This document shows positions 63,826 to 64,000 of a stretch of 64,000 bases of DNA, piece after piece. The stretch comes from Orthonyx spaldingii (lineage: Eukaryota; Chordata; Aves; Passeriformes; Orthonychidae): contig VZTJ01001153.1 of the NCBI GenBank assembly GCA_013397795.1, positions 558,284 to 622,283 on the forward strand, read 5' to 3'. Numbering within the stretch: the first letter of the stretch is position 1; every line of letters begins with the position of its first letter. The position numbers were made by a program, and so were the translations under genes. A model generated the notes under the pieces. That model saw only the letters and a program-made list of their open reading frames with translations, did not search any database and was not told the DNA's origin.

Positions 63826-63954
63826 TCAGAAGAAACTGTTCTTCTTCAGGCTGAGGGTCTCCACCTCCTTCATGAAGCGCAGGCACAGCTCCTCCTGCCA
63901 CGGCAAGGCCACGCACTGCACGGCCACGGGCATCCCCACACCGCCGTGAAAAGC
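63826..63954 (-). CDS. Fatty-acid amide hydrolase 1-like, tandem copy C (last exon only)
   Basis: One exon is visible, homologous to exon 15 of copies A and B, and the gene continues beyond the window. It encodes 42 residues and a TGA stop: GVGMPVAVQCVALPWQEE is followed by LCLRFMKEVETL and a divergent tail LKKNSFF. The acceptor (gtgccacag) and the opening Ala codon match the other copies. Bases 63849-63932 are identical to 34687-34770 in copy A. No frameshift or stop is present in the visible part, so the gene may be functional; the rest would be needed to tell. Confidence 0.88.
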   Translation of the reverse strand, partial: AFHGGVGMPVAVQCVALPWQEELCLRFMKEVETLSLKKNSFF

Positions 63955-64000
63955 CTGTGGCACAGAGAGAGGGAGAGGGCTTGGGGCTGTCCGGGGGAAG

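Overview
This is a vertebrate nuclear DNA window, most likely from a bird. The evidence is several CR1 LINE tails, short introns, GC-rich CpG-island promoters, and a gene order (RAD54L, LRRC41, UQCRH, NSUN4, FAAH) that matches human chromosome 1p33 as I remember it. A songbird is a guess from the style of the CR1 and LTR-like repeats. Exon models were built by hand from splice sites and recalled human proteins. For every complete gene, each exon junction keeps the reading frame.

Layout: 1-1410 holds no recognised gene but has an LTR-like element and a long polypyrimidine tract. RAD54L (+, 18 coding exons, 741 aa) spans 1560-18474. It converges on LRRC41 (-, 10 coding exons, 772 aa), which spans 27478-19869. 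LRRC41 and UQCRH (+, 4 exons, 78 aa, 27838-28814) diverge from one CpG-island promoter that contains a 98-base assembly gap. NSUN4 (+, 6 exons, 424 aa) spans 30079-33534. The rest is a minus-strand tandem array of fatty-acid amide hydrolase (FAAH/VDHAP-like) genes. Copy A (44013-34667) and copy B (60790-50008) are both complete. A decayed relic of a last exon lies between them at 45672-45729. Copy C enters at the right edge with only its last exon visible (63954-63826).

The genes fall into three jobs: homologous-recombination repair (RAD54L), mitochondrial function (UQCRH in complex III, NSUN4 in mitoribosome assembly) and lipid-amide breakdown (the FAAH array). LRRC41 is a Cullin-RING substrate receptor. 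The most interesting part is the FAAH array. Copies A and B have diverged widely, including at residues that line the acyl channel. Yet three exons share blocks of 84 to 122 bases with no mismatch, which points to patchy gene conversion. Copy B also has an unusual 22-nt exon 12, and a dead copy shows that the array has gained and lost members.
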